A stretch of DNA of 64,000 nucleotides from Achatina immaculata. Lineage: Eukaryota > Mollusca > Gastropoda > Stylommatophora > Achatinidae. The notes beneath the pieces were generated by a model, which searched no databases, was not told the DNA's origin, and worked only from the letters and a program-made list of their open reading frames with translations. Where the stretch lies: positions 49,443,430 to 49,507,429 of the forward strand of contig CM019692.1 in assembly GCA_009760885.1 (NCBI GenBank), written 5' to 3'. This document shows, one piece after another, positions 61,700 through 64,000 of this stretch (its first letter is position 1; every line of letters begins with the position of its first letter). The position numbers were made by a program, and so were the translations under genes.

Positions 61700-62065
61700 T
61701 CTTCTTCTTTCGAGGTTGCTGGACACAAGATCCTGAACCATGTCGACATGCAAGGCCGGCAGTCCTTTCCTTATCCTGATAGGAGCCCCAAAGCTTTTGC
61801 ACCAAGCTTGTGTCCTCTGGCCAAGTCTAACGCTTCAGGTCTGCATGGTTTTGGCACTCTTGAAGGACATGTTCTGGAGTCTGGACTCCACTGCCAGATG
61901 GACACTCGTCTGTGCGAGACATTTTAAGTCGATATAGGTCGCTCAGTAGTCCGCAGTGGCCTGTCCTTAGGCGAAAGAGGATGGCTTGCTGATGTCTTTG
62001 TAGTTGGTATATTGGATCTGGTTCGTTGTTGCATTTCAGTTGCTTTTTCCATTCAGATCTGCACT
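61699..62065 (-). mobile_element. LINE-A type 3' end (second copy)
   Basis: Minus strand: PIYQLQRHQQAILFRLRTGH, LYRLKMSRTDECPSGSGVQT, PEHVLQECQNHADLKR, TWPEDTSLVQKLWG, with an AAGAAG tail. The same C-x-S-G-V-Q-T-P-E-H-V-L motif as 32735-33110. Confidence 0.8.
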
Positions 62066-62639
62066 GGTAACTACAGAACTGACAATCTGGTATTGGCGAT
62101 AACAGAAAGGAAACTAATCCAAACTACAGGTTAAATTCCTCAGCGTACCTTCTCAAAGATTACACGATGGTCAAGTACACACAATCGCCACATTTTAGTA
62201 AAGCTTAAGCTTGGTTAATCCCACCCAGGTCAAAATCACTTCACAAACCAAGAACTCTTCTCCTATCCATCAGAAAGGAAGGGCCGTCTCCTGCCAAACT
62301 GGGAATACCGTCCCTTCCTCCCTCCTTTCCATTTTTTTGTCTTCCGTGTTCCACGACTTGAAAACCCCTTCTTTCTGAGCTGGCCAATCACGGGGGGGGG
62401 GGGGGGGGGGTTAAACGGCCCTCTTTTAGAGTCAAGACCGTGATACCGTGAAATACTCAAATACTTTATATGAAAAAATGAGAAGTTTTCAGGGCCAGCG
62501 AATCGTGGCTGGTCAAGACTGTCCCATTTCTCCCACTGCTGCTTCCAGTAACAAGCTACGCCTGGCCAATGTCGCCCAAGACAGTGGAGTCTTCAGAGAA
62601 GCACTGCATCTGTGTGGCTTTTTTTTAAGCTTCATTCAA

Positions 62640-62910
62640 AGTCTGCAACCCGCATAACCCAAGTTTGCAATCCACATAACCCATGTCTGTAAGCCACTTA
62701 CCCAAGTCTGCCAGCCGCATAACCCAAGTCTGCAAGCCACATAACCTATGTCTGCGAGTCTCATAACCCATATCTGTGAGTCACATAACCCAAGTCTGCA
62801 AAGCCACATAATCAAAATCTGTAAGCCATATAACCCATGTCTGCAAGCCACATAACCCATATCTGTGAGTCACATAACCCAAGTCCGCAAGCCACATAAC
62901 CCAGCTTCTG
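62640..62910. repeat. Minisatellite, about 23-bp unit, 11-12 copies
   Basis: Unit TCTGCAAGCCACATAACCCA plus (A/T)(A/G/T)G. Divergent, with CGAG/TGAG variants. Confidence 0.88.
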
Positions 62911-63019
62911 TTCAACACGATGGTTGCTGTTTCAAGAACTTCACCGCTTTAGTTGGTAATATTTACCAGACAGACTGGTGGATAGATGACAGACATAACG
63001 ATACGTGGACAGACATACA

Positions 63020-64000
63020 TACATAATCTTCTTCTTTAGCTTTCCAAGCCATTAAGGCTCATTTCTTCAGATAAAGTTCGCCTCTCTTCTTTTCTATTCC
63101 TAATCTCTCTCCAGTTGGTGACACCAATTTCTTTTATATCCTCTTCTATGTTGTCTTTCCATCTCTGTCTTGGTCTACCCTTGGTCTTTTTCCTTCATCT
63201 CTTGTACATACATCATTATCGTTTATCTGTTCTCTTCCATTCCTTCTACATGGCCCAACCAGCACAATCTGTTCAGTTTCAAGACATTCATAATTCGTTG
63301 GGATTTAAATAAGTGTTCTTTCTAACTCTTCCATTCTCCACTGTTGATATCCTTTATGGGAGCAAAGATTCTTCTTAGGATCTTGTTCTCAAAGACCTGC
63401 AATTGTTCATCTTTCTTTGTTGTACTCCTCATTTTTTATCCGTACATGACGGATATAGTTCTGTAGACTGTTATTTTGGTGTTTTGTGGCAGGATTTTGG
63501 ATTTTAACAGGTGTTGCAAGGCGAAGTATATTTTATTCCCTATATGTACTCTGCTTTTAATTTCCTCGCTTACTATGTCGCTCCTGTTGAAAGTTGTGCC
63601 TAGATATTTGTATGTTTTTGCTTTCCTAATGATCGTATCTTCAACATTTACATAATCTGGATCATTCAGCCCCTGGTCTCTTGATATCTTCATATACTCT
63701 GTCTTATCACTGTTAATGGTCAGACTCACTTTTGGTGCCACATCTCTCAGGTGTATGCAGGTAGTGATGACTTCTTGCATACTTTCCCCCACTGAGTCGA
63801 TGTCGTCAGCGTATCCCAGTATTTTAGCTTGTTTTTCTGTACTGCTTTCTTCTTTCACTTTTCTTACTACCTTTTCTAATACTAGGTTGAATAGTAACGA
63901 GATAATGTATCACCCTGTTTTAAGCCAGTTCTTACACAGAAGGGTTCTGACTTTACTCCTTTATATTACTATTTTTGTGCATCCTCCAAGGATATTCTGG
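63020..64000 (-). mobile_element. LINE-G: RT end and C-terminus, runs off the window
   Basis: Minus strand: AKILGYADDIDSVGESM (RT ADD box, 63820), VSLTINSDKTEYMKISRD, KAKTYKYLGTTFNRSDIVSE, FALQHLLKSKILPQNTKITV, then after a stop NKILRRIFAPIKDIN, LVGPCRRN and GRPRQRWKD-like text to about 63030 with an AAGAAG end. The 5' part is outside the window. Confidence 0.8.

Noticed and set aside
62263..62460. ORF through a polyG run (polyPro on minus)
   Set aside because: Open only because of the homopolymer; no support as a gene.

Overview
This is a repeat-rich, AT-leaning eukaryotic window. GT-AG introns, split protein domains, many non-LTR retrotransposons, Tc1/mariner, hAT-like and TTAA-target DNA elements, and tRNA-derived SINEs all point to an invertebrate animal. 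A mollusc (possibly a gastropod) is my best guess, but that is inference from the repeat types, not a demonstrated placement.

The only host gene I can support lies on the minus strand and spans most of the window. I recovered twelve exons from 59968 down to 7513, about 3.1 kb of coding sequence. Splice phases are compatible at every junction. The predicted protein resembles the SASH1/SASH3/SAMSN1 (SLY) adaptor family. It has an acidic SLY-type N-terminal exon, basic and low-complexity linker exons with polyQ and polyH, an SH3 domain split over two exons, a SAM domain split over two exons, and a long last exon rich in Ser, Pro, Tyr and His with a cluster of CxxC pairs. The true 5' end lies beyond the right edge or in an unrecognised exon. 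The 3' end may continue past the left edge. The last exon needs one frame change near 8865 to be read through.

Almost everything else is intronic transposon debris. 0.5-5 kb: an I/Jockey-type LINE with RNase H, carrying a nested LINE end. 5.3-6.8 kb: a Tc1 element. 12-16 kb: a mariner followed by an RTE-like LINE interrupted by a TTAA MITE. 16.4-17.5 kb: a minisatellite with a second MITE. 19 kb: a deleted mariner. 20-22.8 kb: a LINE split by a TTAA element. 24.4-25.3 kb: a Penelope-like relic. 27.4-28.1 kb: a third MITE. 28.7-31.4 kb: LINE fragments between and within host exons. 34-36.5 kb: a LINE and a mariner. 37-43 kb: LINE fragments, including one with a twin-priming inversion. 43.5 kb: a foldback element with a tRNA-like core. 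46-49 kb: minisatellites. 50.8 and 60.7 kb: SINEs. 56.6 kb: a GAGT array. 57.5-59 kb: a second Tc1 element. 59.6-60.6 kb: hAT-like elements. 63-64 kb: another LINE.

The most informative unexplained structures are: the foldback/tRNA-like element and its hairpin-only relative, both with clear target duplications; the TTAA MITE family, whose empty sites can be read in the flanks; the twin-priming LINE inversion; a minisatellite whose unit carries a copy of the neighbouring exon's 5' splice site; and the CxxC cluster and frame break in the last SASH1-like exon.
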